64,000 nt of DNA from an uncultured Lachnospiraceae bacterium (GCA_934309145.1 CAKRCW010000003.1:1-64000), one strand, 5' to 3'; numbered from the stretch's first letter, positions 34,854 through 45,419 are shown. A program made the numbers and translations. The notes: generated by a model not told the origin, from the sequence alone.

Positions 34854-35969
34854 ATGAAAATATCATGTTCAAAATCTAACCTTTTGTCTGCATTAAATAT
34901 TGTATCAAAGGCAGTATCTACTAAAACAACAATGCCTATCTTAGAATGTGTTCTTATTGACGTTTATGCAGATTGTATTAAGCTTACAGCAAATGACCTC
35001 GAATTAGGTATAGAAACTTTACTTGAAGGTAATGTCATAGAGATGGGAAGAATAGCTATAGAGGCTAAGATATTTACAGATATCGTTCGTAAGCTTCCTG
35101 ACAGTGAGATATACATAGAGTCAACTCCTGATTGTAAAACTATTATAAGATGTGAAAAGGCTAAGTTTGTTATATCATCTAAATCAGGTGAGGATTTTAC
35201 AGAGCTTCCTTCTATTGAAAAAGAAAAGAGCATAAGTATTTCACAGTTTACTCTGAAGGAAGTTATAAGACAGACAATATTCTCAATATCTGATAATGAG
35301 AATAATAAGCTTATGACAGGTGAGCTTTTTGAGGTTAAGGATGGCAAGCTTACAGTTGTATCACTTGACGGACATAGAATTTCACTTCGTAATATAGAGC
35401 TTAAGGGTAATTCATCAGATGTAAGAGTTGTTGTTCCTGGTAAAACTCTTAATGATTTATCTAAGATTATAACAGGTGGAATAGATGATATGGTTAATAT
35501 TTATTTCACTGACAGACATATATTATTTGAGTTTGATAATACAATGGTTGTATCAAGACTTCTTGAGGGTGAGTATTTCAAGATAGTACAGATGCTCTCA
35601 ATGGACCACAAGATTAAGGTAAAGATTAATAACAGAGAATTCTTAGATTGTATAGACAGAGCCTCACTTCTTATAAAGGAGTCAGATAAAAAGCCAATTA
35701 TTGTAAGTATTAAGGATGACAATAATATGTATCTCAAGGTAGATACCATGATGGGTTCTATGAATGAGGAGCTCGGTATAAACAAAGAGGGTGAAGAGAT
35801 AATAATAGGTTTTAACCCGAGATTTCTTATGGATGTACTCCGTGTTATAGATGATGAGGATATTTATCTGTACATGAGAGATGCTAAGTCACCTTGTATA
35901 ATAAAGGATGATGCACAGAGTTATATTTATGTGGTTCTTCCTGTAAATATCAATGTAGGAGCATACTAA
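34854..35969 (+). CDS. dnaN: DNA polymerase III beta subunit (sliding clamp)
   Basis: Clamp that tethers polymerase to DNA. It starts MKISCSKSNLLSALNIVSKAV and ends with the conserved YVVLPVNI region; three repeated clamp folds fill 371 aa. AAAGGAG lies about 10 nt before the ATG. An upstream open frame of 56 codons is not coding. Confidence 0.97.
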   Translation: MKISCSKSNLLSALNIVSKAVSTKTTMPILECVLIDVYADCIKLTANDLELGIETLLEGNVIEMGRIAIEAKIFTDIVRKLPDSEIYIESTPDCKTIIRCEKAKFVISSKSGEDFTELPSIEKEKSISISQFTLKEVIRQTIFSISDNENNKLMTGELFEVKDGKLTVVSLDGHRISLRNIELKGNSSDVRVVVPGKTLNDLSKIITGGIDDMVNIYFTDRHILFEFDNTMVVSRLLEGEYFKIVQMLSMDHKIKVKINNREFLDCIDRASLLIKESDKKPIIVSIKDDNNMYLKVDTMMGSMNEELGINKEGEEIIIGFNPRFLMDVLRVIDDEDIYLYMRDAKSPCIIKDDAQSYIYVVLPVNINVGAY

Positions 35970-35970
35970 A

Positions 35971-36186
35971 ATGCATATTTTAAAATTACGCGAAGGCGAA
36001 GAATTTATTAAATTAGGACAGGCACTAAAGGCTACGGGTTTGGCTGACAGTGGAATTGATGCGAAGGATATTATCCAGCAGGGACTTGTTTTGGTTGATG
36101 GTGAGATTGAGACAAGACGAGGAAGAAAGCTGTATGATGGAGCTGAAGTTGAATTTGATGGAGATAAGATAAGTATCCAAAAATAA
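35971..36186 (+). CDS. S4-domain RNA-binding protein (YaaA-like)
   Basis: A 71-residue S4 domain (FIKLGQALKATGLADSG...GLVLVDGEIETRRGRKL) of the family found between dnaN and recF in Firmicutes. It starts 1 bp after the dnaN stop and probably is translated by coupling. Binding partner thought to be RNA; role unproven. Confidence 0.93.
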   Translation: MHILKLREGEEFIKLGQALKATGLADSGIDAKDIIQQGLVLVDGEIETRRGRKLYDGAEVEFDGDKISIQK

Positions 36187-36207
36187 TAATAGTCAGGATG
36201 AAATGAC

Positions 36208-37290
36208 ATGTTTATCGATAACCTTGCACTTACTCATTACAGAAATTATGAGAGTATAGATATAAGCTTTTCACATGGAATTAATATATTGTATGGTGAT
36301 AATGCACAGGGTAAAACCAACGTGCTTGAGGCAATATATATGCTCGCAACTACCCGTTCACATAGGGGTAATAAGGACAAGGAAATTATTGAATTTGGAT
36401 ATGATGAAGGTCATATTAAGGCTGATATAATAAAAAATGATATCGGTCACAGGATAGATATTCATTTAAAAAAGAGCAAGGGTAAAGGAATTGCCATAGA
36501 TATGCTCCCCATCAAAAGAAGTGCAGAATTATTTGGAATGATTAATATAGTTATATTTTCGCCCGAGGATATGACTATAATAAAAGATAGTCCTGCTGTA
36601 AGGCGACGCTTTATGGATATGGAGCTTTGCCAGTTGAATAAGATTTATTACAGTAACCTTGCTAATTATAACAAGGTTCTTAATCAGAGAAATAATCTGT
36701 TAAAGCAGATATCATTTGATAAATCACAGAGAGATATGCTTTCTGTGTGGGATATGCAGCTTACAGATTATGGTATAAAAGTTATAAAAGAAAGGAATAA
36801 TTTCATAAATATGATGAATGAGATTATTCCAGGTATACATAGTAAGCTGACTGGTGGAAAAGAAGAGCTTATGCTTGTATATGAGAAAAATATTGATGAG
36901 TCAATGTATGAACAGGAGCTTATGCTTAAGCAGGATATAGATATCAGGTATCAGAGTACGCAGATAGGTCCGCACAGAGATGACATAAGCTTTATGATTA
37001 ATGGCATGGATGCAAAAAAATATGGCTCACAGGGACAGCAGAGAACAGTAGCTTTATCTCTCAAATTAGCCGAGATAGAGTTAGTTAAGAAGATAATTCA
37101 TGATAATCCCATATTACTGTTAGATGATGTAATGTCTGAATTAGATGCGACAAGGCGGGATGCTCTTCTTGCATCGATAAGTGATATACAGACGATTATT
37201 ACATGTACAGGATATGATGATTTTATAAAGGAAAGACTTGCAATAGATAAGGTATATAAGGTCATTTCCGGTAATTTAAGTCCTGTGTAA
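36208..37290 (+). CDS. recF: DNA replication and repair protein RecF
   Basis: SMC-like ATPase that helps load RecA at gaps. Walker A GDNAQGKTN (about residues 30-38), the signature region KYGSQGQQRTVALSLKLAE and Walker B LLLDDVMSELD are intact; 360 aa is typical. It is in the dnaA-gyrA operon order. Confidence 0.97.
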   Translation: MFIDNLALTHYRNYESIDISFSHGINILYGDNAQGKTNVLEAIYMLATTRSHRGNKDKEIIEFGYDEGHIKADIIKNDIGHRIDIHLKKSKGKGIAIDMLPIKRSAELFGMINIVIFSPEDMTIIKDSPAVRRRFMDMELCQLNKIYYSNLANYNKVLNQRNNLLKQISFDKSQRDMLSVWDMQLTDYGIKVIKERNNFINMMNEIIPGIHSKLTGGKEELMLVYEKNIDESMYEQELMLKQDIDIRYQSTQIGPHRDDISFMINGMDAKKYGSQGQQRTVALSLKLAEIELVKKIIHDNPILLLDDVMSELDATRRDALLASISDIQTIITCTGYDDFIKERLAIDKVYKVISGNLSPV

Positions 37291-37332
37291 CAGGAGATAA
37301 GAGAGTAGGATAAACAAGTTAGGAGGATATAA

Positions 37333-39255
37333 ATGAGCGGTAATCAAAACTCATCCTATGGAGCTGACCAAATTCAGATTTTGGAAGGCTTAGAGGCAGT
37401 TAGAAAAAGACCAGGTATGTATATCGGTAGCACATCTACCAGAGGTTTGCATCACCTTGTGTATGAGATTGTAGATAATGCGGTTGATGAGGCACTTGCC
37501 GGATTTTGTACTGAAATCCAGGTGTATATCAACGAGGATGATTCAGTTACAGTTATTGATAATGGTAGAGGTATTCCTACAGGAATCCATGAAAAAGCAG
37601 GAATTCCTGCTGTAGAGGTTGTATTTACAATTCTTCATGCAGGTGGAAAGTTTGGCGGTGGAGGATATAAGGTATCTGGTGGACTTCACGGTGTAGGTGC
37701 TTCTGTTGTTAATGCATTGTCTAACTGGCTTGAGGTAGAGATATCAAGAGATGGCAAGATATATAAGCAGAGATATGAGCGTGGACATGTTATGTACAAG
37801 CTTAAGGAGATTGGCAAGACAGATAAGGTCGGCACAAAGGTTACATTTATGCCTGACGATACCATATTTGATGATATAATATTTGATTATGCTACTCTTA
37901 GAACAAGACTTCGTGAGATGGCATTCCTTACAAAGGGACTTAAGATTCATCTTGAGGACAAGAGAGAGGGTAAGGAAAAGGCAGAGGATTTCCACTATGA
38001 GGGTGGTATAAGAGAGTTTGTTTCTTACATCAACAAGAATAAGACATGCTTGTATGATAAGGTTATATATTGTGAGGGAGCAAAGGATGATATCTATGTA
38101 GAGGTTGCTATGCAGCATAATGATTCATACAATGATACAACCTTAAGCTTCGTTAATAATATCAATACTCCTGAGGGTGGTATGCATCTTACAGGATTTA
38201 AGAGTGCAATCACTAAGGTATTTAATGATTATGCAAGAACTAATAAGCTTCTTCGTGAAAAGGAAGAGAATCTTTCAGGTGATGACTTAAGAGAAGGACT
38301 TACAGCTATAGTAAGTATCAAGATTCCTGAGCCACAGTTTGAGGGACAGACTAAGCAGAAGCTTGGTAACGCAGAGGCAAGAACTGCTGTTGAGAGCCTT
38401 GTATCAGAGAAATTAACATATTTCTTAGAGCAGAATCCACAGGTAGCCAAAACTATAGTTGGCAAGGCCGTTGTGGCACAGAGAGCGAGAATGGCAGCAA
38501 GAAAGGCAAGAGATGTAGCCAGAAAGAGTACATTAGAGAGCAATATGGCACTTCCTGGTAAGCTTGCAGATTGTTCAGATCCTAATCCTAAGAATTGTGA
38601 GATTTATATAGTTGAGGGAGATTCTGCGGGTGGTTCAGCTAAAACTGCACGTTCAAGAGCAACACAGGCTATACTTCCTCTTCGTGGTAAGATTCTTAAT
38701 GTTGAGAAAGCAAGAATAGACAGAATACTTGGAAATGAAGAAATAAAGGCAATGATTACAGCCTTTGGTACAGGAATAAGAGAGAACTTTAACATAGATA
38801 AGCTTCGTTATGACAAGATTATTATAATGACAGATGCCGATGTTGATGGTGCTCATATAGCAACACTTATGCTTACATTTTTCTTTAGATTTATGCCTGA
38901 CCTTATAAGACAGGGACATGTTTATCTTGCACAGCCACCTCTCTACAAGTTAGAGAAGAACAGAAAAACATGGTATGCATATAGTGATGAAGAGTTATCT
39001 AAGATATTAGATGAAGTAGGTAGAGATCAGAATAACAAGATACAGCGTTATAAAGGACTTGGTGAGATGGATGCTGAGCAGTTGTGGGACACAACAATGG
39101 ATCCAGAGAAGAGAGTGCTTCTTCGTGTAGCTATTAACGAGGACAGCGAATCAGAGCTTGATGTGACATTTGATACACTGATGGGCGAGAGAGTTGAGCC
39201 AAGACGTGAGTTTATAGAGTCAAATGCCAAGTTTGTTAAGAATCTCGACATCTAA
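37333..39255 (+). CDS. gyrB: DNA gyrase subunit B
   Basis: ATPase subunit of gyrase. The GHKL ATP site (EIVDNAVDEALAG, VIDNGRGIPTG, GLHGVGASVVNALS) and the Toprim domain (IYIVEGDSAGGSA, MTDADVDGAHI) are present; 640 aa is full length. AGGAGG lies 5 nt before the start. In Neisseria a class III Fic protein modifies a tyrosine in GyrB's ATP region; a similar Fic protein is encoded at 10111 here. Confidence 0.98.
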   Translation: MSGNQNSSYGADQIQILEGLEAVRKRPGMYIGSTSTRGLHHLVYEIVDNAVDEALAGFCTEIQVYINEDDSVTVIDNGRGIPTGIHEKAGIPAVEVVFTILHAGGKFGGGGYKVSGGLHGVGASVVNALSNWLEVEISRDGKIYKQRYERGHVMYKLKEIGKTDKVGTKVTFMPDDTIFDDIIFDYATLRTRLREMAFLTKGLKIHLEDKREGKEKAEDFHYEGGIREFVSYINKNKTCLYDKVIYCEGAKDDIYVEVAMQHNDSYNDTTLSFVNNINTPEGGMHLTGFKSAITKVFNDYARTNKLLREKEENLSGDDLREGLTAIVSIKIPEPQFEGQTKQKLGNAEARTAVESLVSEKLTYFLEQNPQVAKTIVGKAVVAQRARMAARKARDVARKSTLESNMALPGKLADCSDPNPKNCEIYIVEGDSAGGSAKTARSRATQAILPLRGKILNVEKARIDRILGNEEIKAMITAFGTGIRENFNIDKLRYDKIIIMTDADVDGAHIATLMLTFFFRFMPDLIRQGHVYLAQPPLYKLEKNRKTWYAYSDEELSKILDEVGRDQNNKIQRYKGLGEMDAEQLWDTTMDPEKRVLLRVAINEDSESELDVTFDTLMGERVEPRREFIESNAKFVKNLDI

Positions 39256-39269
39256 TTAGGAGGAATAAA

Positions 39270-41789
39270 ATGGATAATAATACAATATTTGATAAAATCC
39301 ATGAAGTGGATTTGAAAAAGACCATGGAAGAATCCTATATAGATTATGCCATGAGTGTTATAGCTGCAAGAGCACTTCCTGATGTAAGAGATGGTTTAAA
39401 GCCTGTTCAGAGAAGAATTCTTCATTCTATGGTAGAGCTTAACAATGGTCCGGATAAGCCACACAGAAAATGTGCCCGTATCGTCGGTGATACAATGGGT
39501 AAATATCATCCACATGGTGATAGTTCTATATATGAGGCATTGGTTAAGCTTGCACAGGAATGGAATACGAGATATCCACTTGTAGATGGACATGGAAACT
39601 TCGGTTCTGTCGATGGTGATGGCGCTGCTGCTATGCGATACACAGAGGCAAGACTTTCCAAGATTTCTATGGAAATGATAGCGGATATCAACAAGGACAC
39701 AGTTGATTTTATACCTAACTTTGATGAGACAGAAAAAGAGCCTGTAGTTCTTCCAAGCCGTTATCCTAACCTTCTTGTCAATGGTACAACAGGTATCGCT
39801 GTAGGTATGGCAACTAATATACCTCCTCATAACTTAAGAGAGGTTATAAATGCTGTTGTAAAGATAATTGATAACAGAGTATTAGAGGACAGAGAGACCG
39901 AGATAGAAGAGATATTAGACATTATAAAGGGACCGGATTTTCCTACAGGTGCTCAGATACTTGGTACAGCAGGTATAAATGAGGCATACAGAACAGGACG
40001 AGGCAAGATAAAGGTTCGTGCTGTGTCAGAGATAGAGCCTATGTCAGGTGGCAAGCAGAGAATAGTTGTCACAGAGCTTCCTTACATGGTAAATAAGGCT
40101 AAGCTTATCCAGAAGATAGCTGAATTAGTTAAGGAAAAGAAGATAGAAGGTATTACTGCTCTCCGTGATGAGTCATCACGAGAGGGAATGAGAATAGTTA
40201 TAGAGCTTAGAAAAGATTGTAACGCAAATATAGTTATGAATCAGCTCTACAAGCATACACAGATGCAGGATACATTTGGTGTAATTATGCTTGCACTTGT
40301 TGATGGACAGCCTATGGTCTTAAATCTTCTTCAGATGCTTGGATATTATTTAAAGCATCAGGAAGAGGTAGTTACAAGAAGAACTAAATACGAGTTAAAT
40401 AAGGCTGAAGAGAGAGCCCACATATTAGAGGGCTTACTTATAGCACTTGATAACATAGATGAGGTTATCAAGATAATCAGAGGTTCTAAGTCGGTTGCAG
40501 ACGCTAAGCTTTCTCTCATGGAGAGATTCGGACTTACAGAGGTTCAGTCACAGGCAATCGTGGATATGAGACTTCGTGCTCTTACAGGCTTGGAAAGAGA
40601 AAAGCTTGAGCAGGAGTACAGAGAGCTTATGGAGAGAATAGCAGAGTTAAGAGCTATACTTGCCGATGAGAAGAAGCTTCTTGGAGTTATAAAGGAAGAA
40701 ATCCTTATAATAGCTACAAAGTATGGTGATGACAGAAGAACATCAATAGGAATAGATGTAGAGGATGACATTACTGTAGAGGATCTTATCCCTAAGGAGA
40801 ATATTGTAATTGCCATGACTAAGCTTGGATATGTTAAGCGTATGACAATTAACAACTTCAAGAGCCAGAACAGAGGTGGTAAGGGCATAAAGGGAATGCA
40901 GACTATAGAGGATGACTTTATAGAAAATCTCTTTATGACTACAACACATCACTATATTATGTTCTTCACAAATCAGGGACGAGTATACAGATTAAAGGCC
41001 TATGAAATTCCTGAGTCAGGCAGAACAGCCAGAGGAACAGCCATAGTTAATCTGTTACAGCTTATGCCGGACGAAAATATAACTGCTGTTATACCTATAA
41101 GAGAGTACCATGAGGGAAGATATCTGTTCATGTGTACAAAGCATGGTATAGTCAAGAAAACTAAGATTACAGAATACTCAACTGTAAGAAGGTCAGGACT
41201 TGCAGCTATAACTCTTAAAGAGAATGATGAGCTTATAGAGGTTAAGGCAACAAATAATAAAAAGGACATTATACTTGTAACTAAGCAGGGTATGTGCATA
41301 AGATTTAATGAGCAGGATGTACGAGCTATGGGTAGAACTGCTATGGGTGTTATAGGTATGAATGTTTCTGAAGATGATGAAGTAGTTGGAATGCAGCTTG
41401 ATACTCAGGGAGAAGCACTCCTCATTGTATCTGAAAATGGACTTGGTAAGCGTACTGCTATAGAAGAGTTCACACCTCAGAGACGTGGTGGAAAGGGTGT
41501 TAAGTGTTACAAGATAAATGAAAAGTCAGGAACAGTAGTAGGATTTAAGGCTGTAAATGATGACAACGAGATAATGCTTATAACAAATCAGGGTATAGTT
41601 ATAAGATTGTTATGTAAGGATATATCAATGCTTGGTAGAATTACAACTGGTGTCAAGCTAATCAATATGGACCTTGAGAATGACATTACAGTTGCAAGTA
41701 TAGCAAAGGTAAGACAGAAATCAGCCGATGAGTCAGAGTCACTTATAGCTATGGAACAGGAAATGGTTGAAGCTGATAATGACAAATAA
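39270..41789 (+). CDS. gyrA: DNA gyrase subunit A
   Basis: DNA-cleaving subunit of gyrase. The active-site tyrosine is in AAAMRYTEARLS (about residue 124); the quinolone-resistance region HPHGDSSIYEALVKLAQEW has Ser at the position equivalent to Escherichia coli Ser83 and Glu at the equivalent of Asp87, the form common in Gram-positive bacteria. The C-terminal beta-pinwheel contains the GyrA-box QNRGGKG and a second QRRGGKG. GGAGG lies upstream. Confidence 0.98.
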   Translation: MDNNTIFDKIHEVDLKKTMEESYIDYAMSVIAARALPDVRDGLKPVQRRILHSMVELNNGPDKPHRKCARIVGDTMGKYHPHGDSSIYEALVKLAQEWNTRYPLVDGHGNFGSVDGDGAAAMRYTEARLSKISMEMIADINKDTVDFIPNFDETEKEPVVLPSRYPNLLVNGTTGIAVGMATNIPPHNLREVINAVVKIIDNRVLEDRETEIEEILDIIKGPDFPTGAQILGTAGINEAYRTGRGKIKVRAVSEIEPMSGGKQRIVVTELPYMVNKAKLIQKIAELVKEKKIEGITALRDESSREGMRIVIELRKDCNANIVMNQLYKHTQMQDTFGVIMLALVDGQPMVLNLLQMLGYYLKHQEEVVTRRTKYELNKAEERAHILEGLLIALDNIDEVIKIIRGSKSVADAKLSLMERFGLTEVQSQAIVDMRLRALTGLEREKLEQEYRELMERIAELRAILADEKKLLGVIKEEILIIATKYGDDRRTSIGIDVEDDITVEDLIPKENIVIAMTKLGYVKRMTINNFKSQNRGGKGIKGMQTIEDDFIENLFMTTTHHYIMFFTNQGRVYRLKAYEIPESGRTARGTAIVNLLQLMPDENITAVIPIREYHEGRYLFMCTKHGIVKKTKITEYSTVRRSGLAAITLKENDELIEVKATNNKKDIILVTKQGMCIRFNEQDVRAMGRTAMGVIGMNVSEDDEVVGMQLDTQGEALLIVSENGLGKRTAIEEFTPQRRGGKGVKCYKINEKSGTVVGFKAVNDDNEIMLITNQGIVIRLLCKDISMLGRITTGVKLINMDLENDITVASIAKVRQKSADESESLIAMEQEMVEADNDK

Positions 41790-41803
41790 GTAGGAGGAAA
41801 ACT

Positions 41804-42007
41804 ATGACAGGTGAGAATCTAAAAGAAGGTCTTGAAGGATTAAGCAAAATAGATAATGTATCTAATGTATTATATATAGCTATATATTGGATAGCAGTTG
41901 TATTTGTCATATTGTTTATAACCTATATAGTATTTAGCATAAGATGTTATATTAACAAGAAGCGTGGTATAGTAAAAGGCGATGATGACGATTTCTTAGA
42001 TGATTGA
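41804..42007 (+). CDS. Small single-pass membrane protein, unknown
   Basis: 67 residues: one helix (about residues 24-47, LYIAIYWIAVVFVILFITYIVF), then a basic segment and an acidic C-terminus (DDDDFLDD). It begins 14 bp after gyrA with AGGAGG upstream, so it is probably in the gyrase operon. No known family. Confidence 0.7.
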   Translation: MTGENLKEGLEGLSKIDNVSNVLYIAIYWIAVVFVILFITYIVFSIRCYINKKRGIVKGDDDDFLDD

Positions 42008-42013
42008 GTTTTT

Positions 42014-42041
42014 AAAGGCACTATTTTTTAATAGTGCCTTT
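42014..42041 (+). terminator. Terminator of the dnaA-gyrA operon
   Basis: AAAGGCACTATT pairs with AATAGTGCCTTT (loop TTTT). Only a short T run follows. Confidence 0.65.
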
Positions 42042-42095
42042 GCCATACATTTTGCAATTACTTATATATAATTAATAATTATAGGAGTTGAAGAT

Positions 42096-42938
42096 ATGAG
42101 AGTTATTAATACGGATGATATTATATCTGCTGTAAAGGATATGTGTATTTCTGCTAATCTTTATCTTGCTGACGATATGGACAGGAAGATGAGACAGGCT
42201 TGCGAGGAAGAGGATGGAGAATTAGGTAAGCAGATAATGAATCAGTTGATTGAAAATCTTGAGATTGCAGGTGAAGATAAGACACCTATATGTCAGGATA
42301 CAGGTATGGCTGTATTTTTTGTTAATATAGGTCAGGATGTACATATCGAGGGAATGAATATTACAGATGCCATAAATGAGGGTGTAAGACAGGGATATAC
42401 AGAGGGATATCTTAGAAAATCTGTAGTAAAGGATCCTTTATTAAGAGAAAATACTAAGGATAACACTCCTGCAATTATACATTACGATATAGTTTCCGGT
42501 GATAAGCTTGAGATAACTATAGCACCTAAGGGATTTGGAAGTGAAAATATGAGCCGCATTTTTATGTTAAAGCCTGCGGATGGTGAAGAGGGAGTTAAGG
42601 CTTCAGTATTACAGGCAGTAAAGGATGCAGGTCCTAATGCGTGTCCTCCGGTTGTAGTTGGAGTTGGACTTGGAGGAGATTTTGAGCTTGCTGCAAAGAT
42701 GGCTAAAAAGGCATTAACGAGAGAGGCTGGTTCACATTCACAATATGAGCATATAGCAAGAATAGAGGATGAACTTCTTGATATGATTAACAAGACAGGT
42801 ATAGGTCCCGGAGGCTTAGGTGGTAAAACCACAGCTCTTGCTGTAAATATAGAGACATATGCCACACATATAGCAGGTATGCCATTAGCAGTTAATATGT
42901 GTTGTCATGTAAACAGACATAAAACAGTAGTTTTATAA
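42096..42938 (+). CDS. Fumarate hydratase class I, alpha subunit
   Basis: Iron-sulphur fumarase, converting fumarate and malate. The N-terminal two-thirds-type sequence has the cluster-ligand region ICQDTGMAVFFVNIG (Cys near residue 66) and ACPPVVVGVGLGGDFE, with a final Cys in NMCCHVNRH. The alpha subunit needs the beta subunit encoded at 44764, but a foreign-looking gene separates them. Other alternatives are L-tartrate dehydratase alpha (TtdA). AGGAG lies 8 nt before the ATG. Confidence 0.93.
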   Translation: MRVINTDDIISAVKDMCISANLYLADDMDRKMRQACEEEDGELGKQIMNQLIENLEIAGEDKTPICQDTGMAVFFVNIGQDVHIEGMNITDAINEGVRQGYTEGYLRKSVVKDPLLRENTKDNTPAIIHYDIVSGDKLEITIAPKGFGSENMSRIFMLKPADGEEGVKASVLQAVKDAGPNACPPVVVGVGLGGDFELAAKMAKKALTREAGSHSQYEHIARIEDELLDMINKTGIGPGGLGGKTTALAVNIETYATHIAGMPLAVNMCCHVNRHKTVVL

Positions 42939-43004
42939 CAAAATAATGATATAAAATCAAATAATAGATGATATAGAAAAATATTAATGGAGAGGAATAT
43001 ATAA

Positions 43005-44720
43005 TTGGGGAGAATTTCAGATTATATTAATCAGAACATGTCGAAAATCAAGCAGATATATATACGTTATGCTGCAAGTATTTTCTGTGCACTGATTATA
43101 GCAGTTATGAATATCATAGCAAATATGCAGAAAGAATTTGACATAGATTTAATCGTTTCTGTCTGTTTTATTTGGTTTGCCGGAAATTTTCTGATTGAGA
43201 GTCTGTGGAAGAAAACGTCAGAAGATATACAGAAAAATAAGAAAAAATGGCTGACAGGTTATGGCGTGACATTTGTGATTGCAATATTATTTAAGATTTT
43301 GTCAGAGGTAGTCAAAGCACAGAAAACAGATATTCCAGAACTGATATTTTATAATATTTTATATTTTTATATTGTGTGTGCAGTGCTTTTAGCAATCTAT
43401 GTATTGCTCAGGCAGCAGCAATTAGATTTGCAGCATTGTATCGGGCGGATTATATTCTCATTGCTTAGGGCAGTTGGTGTCTATCTGGTATTGAATATTG
43501 CTGTTTTTTTGATTCTTGGAATCATAGAAGCATTGCTTTTTGAAATAGATATTTTTGAAGTGGAAACCAATATCCAGATATTGTTGAGTGCACTTGCATA
43601 TTTTCCAACCTGTCTGCTTGCTGTTTCTGACACGAGTGAAGATAATGCAGCATTTACGAAGAAATTCGTATCCTATGTGCTGCTTCCATGTGTATGGATT
43701 GCAATGTTTATTATTTATCTCTATGTGATAAAAATCTTTGTGACGCAGGAGATTCCGAACAATGAGATTTTTGGCATCTGTGCAAGTCTTTTTGTCATTG
43801 GTATGCCAATTTGGATGATGGCATCCGGATTTGTGGAAGATAAAACTTCAAGCTATGCGAAGCTTATTTATGTTACAAAATATATCTATGCACCATTTAT
43901 TCTGCTTGAAATCTATTCAATGTATGTGCGTGTCAGAGCTTATGGACTGACGGAGCAGCGTTATACGGCATGGATGTTTATATTGTTGCAGATTATCTAT
44001 ATTCTGTGGGATAAAATCTATGCATTGTATGTCAGTCATGCAGGCAGAAAAAGTGAATATAAAAATCAGACAGATACACAAATAAACTGGCATTATGAAA
44101 ATCTGATTATAGTTTTAGTAGGATTTTTGTTTGTAGGACTTCTGCTTCCATTTGGAAATGCACAATATCTGTCGTATCAGTCACAGAAAAGCCGGTTGAT
44201 AAATAACCAGACATCAGATATGGAAGAGGCGGCAAAGGCATATGATTATCTGCGCGGCAATGCATATGGCAGACGATATATAAATAATCATCTTACCAAA
44301 GCGGAGCAGGATGAATTACATAATATGCTGTATGACCGAAATAGTGATAATCAATGGATATCGGTATATTTTAATACAGATTTGATTGAAGAGGATGGAA
44401 TATCTGTTGATGGATATAGAAAAATATATGAGATAAGTAAAAATTGGGATGAAAAATCTTCTATCGGAGAATATGAGAACAAAACAATTACAGCTGGAGA
44501 TAACGTATATGAGGGTGTCGATTTTACCTCCTGCATTTCATATTATAAAAATTTGAAAGATAAAAATGAAAATCAGATTATAAATGAAAAAGATAAAATC
44601 TATGAAATAGAGGTCAGTGATACGGAAAAACTGATTGTAACATATGTCAGTTTTGAGATAGATGAAAATCAAACCATTATAAAAAGAATGTTCATAAAAG
44701 GATATATGCTGACAAAGTAA
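43005..44720 (+). CDS. DUF4153 family membrane protein
   Basis: About ten to twelve hydrophobic helices (residues about 20-410) with the family-like motif MYVRVRAYGLTEQRYTAW, followed by a soluble C-terminal domain of about 170 residues. Function unknown. The start codon is TTG with GGAGAGG 9 nt upstream. The gene sits between the fumarase alpha and beta genes; its use of CTG, CAG and GAA differs from the neighbours, suggesting insertion of a transferred gene. Confidence 0.8.
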   Translation: MGRISDYINQNMSKIKQIYIRYAASIFCALIIAVMNIIANMQKEFDIDLIVSVCFIWFAGNFLIESLWKKTSEDIQKNKKKWLTGYGVTFVIAILFKILSEVVKAQKTDIPELIFYNILYFYIVCAVLLAIYVLLRQQQLDLQHCIGRIIFSLLRAVGVYLVLNIAVFLILGIIEALLFEIDIFEVETNIQILLSALAYFPTCLLAVSDTSEDNAAFTKKFVSYVLLPCVWIAMFIIYLYVIKIFVTQEIPNNEIFGICASLFVIGMPIWMMASGFVEDKTSSYAKLIYVTKYIYAPFILLEIYSMYVRVRAYGLTEQRYTAWMFILLQIIYILWDKIYALYVSHAGRKSEYKNQTDTQINWHYENLIIVLVGFLFVGLLLPFGNAQYLSYQSQKSRLINNQTSDMEEAAKAYDYLRGNAYGRRYINNHLTKAEQDELHNMLYDRNSDNQWISVYFNTDLIEEDGISVDGYRKIYEISKNWDEKSSIGEYENKTITAGDNVYEGVDFTSCISYYKNLKDKNENQIINEKDKIYEIEVSDTEKLIVTYVSFEIDENQTIIKRMFIKGYMLTK

Positions 44721-44763
44721 GTCCAACAAACATAATTATATAAAAATAACGGAGGAATAGAAA

Positions 44764-45366
44764 ATGGAACGACATATCACAGTACCATTTAGTGAAGAAG
44801 AATTAAAGAATCTTCATTCAGGAGATTATGTTTATCTTACAGGAACAATTTACAGTGCCAGAGATGCCGCACATAAGAGAATGTATGATGCAATCTGTGC
44901 AAAGAAGGATAAGCATCCGGAAGTGGATTATACCGGAGCAAAGCTGTACGAGGATAAAATTCTGCCGTTAGATATAACCGGAAATACAATTTATTATCTA
45001 GGACCTACACCCGCAAAGGAAGGCCAGGTAATAGGTTCGGCTGGACCTACAACCAGCAGTCGTATGGACAAATACACTCCTCTTCTTTTATCTAAGGGAT
45101 TAAAGGGTATGATAGGTAAAGGTAAGAGAAGCAAGGAAGTAATTGATGCAATTATAGAGAATAAGGCTGTCTATTTTGCAGCAGTTGGTGGAGCGGGAGC
45201 ACTTCTTTCCAAATGTATCAAGAAATCAGAGGTAATTGCCTATGATGACCTTGGAACTGAGGCTATTCGTGAAATGTATGTTGAAGATTTTCCTTGTATA
45301 GTTGTAATAGACAGTGAGGGTAATAACTTGTATGAGACAGCGATAAATGATTATCTTGAAAAGTAG
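44764..45366 (+). CDS. Fumarate hydratase class I, beta subunit
   Basis: C-terminal part of class I fumarase, with IYSARDAAHKRM and the substrate-binding GPTTSSRMDKY and AAVGGAGALL motifs. With the alpha subunit (42096) it makes the active heterodimer. 200 aa is usual for the separate beta subunit. GGAGG lies 8 nt before the ATG. Confidence 0.94.
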   Translation: MERHITVPFSEEELKNLHSGDYVYLTGTIYSARDAAHKRMYDAICAKKDKHPEVDYTGAKLYEDKILPLDITGNTIYYLGPTPAKEGQVIGSAGPTTSSRMDKYTPLLLSKGLKGMIGKGKRSKEVIDAIIENKAVYFAAVGGAGALLSKCIKKSEVIAYDDLGTEAIREMYVEDFPCIVVIDSEGNNLYETAINDYLEK

Positions 45367-45390
45367 ATTTTAATAAATATTAAAATACGG

Positions 45391-45419
45391 TTGACAATCT
45401 TGGTATAATTTGCTATTAT
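45391..45419 (+). promoter_or_regulatory. Promoter of the Ser-Asn-Cys tRNA cluster
   Basis: A perfect TTGACA (45391-45396) and TATTAT (45414-45419) are 17 bp apart, 60 bp before tRNA-Ser. Confidence 0.75.
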
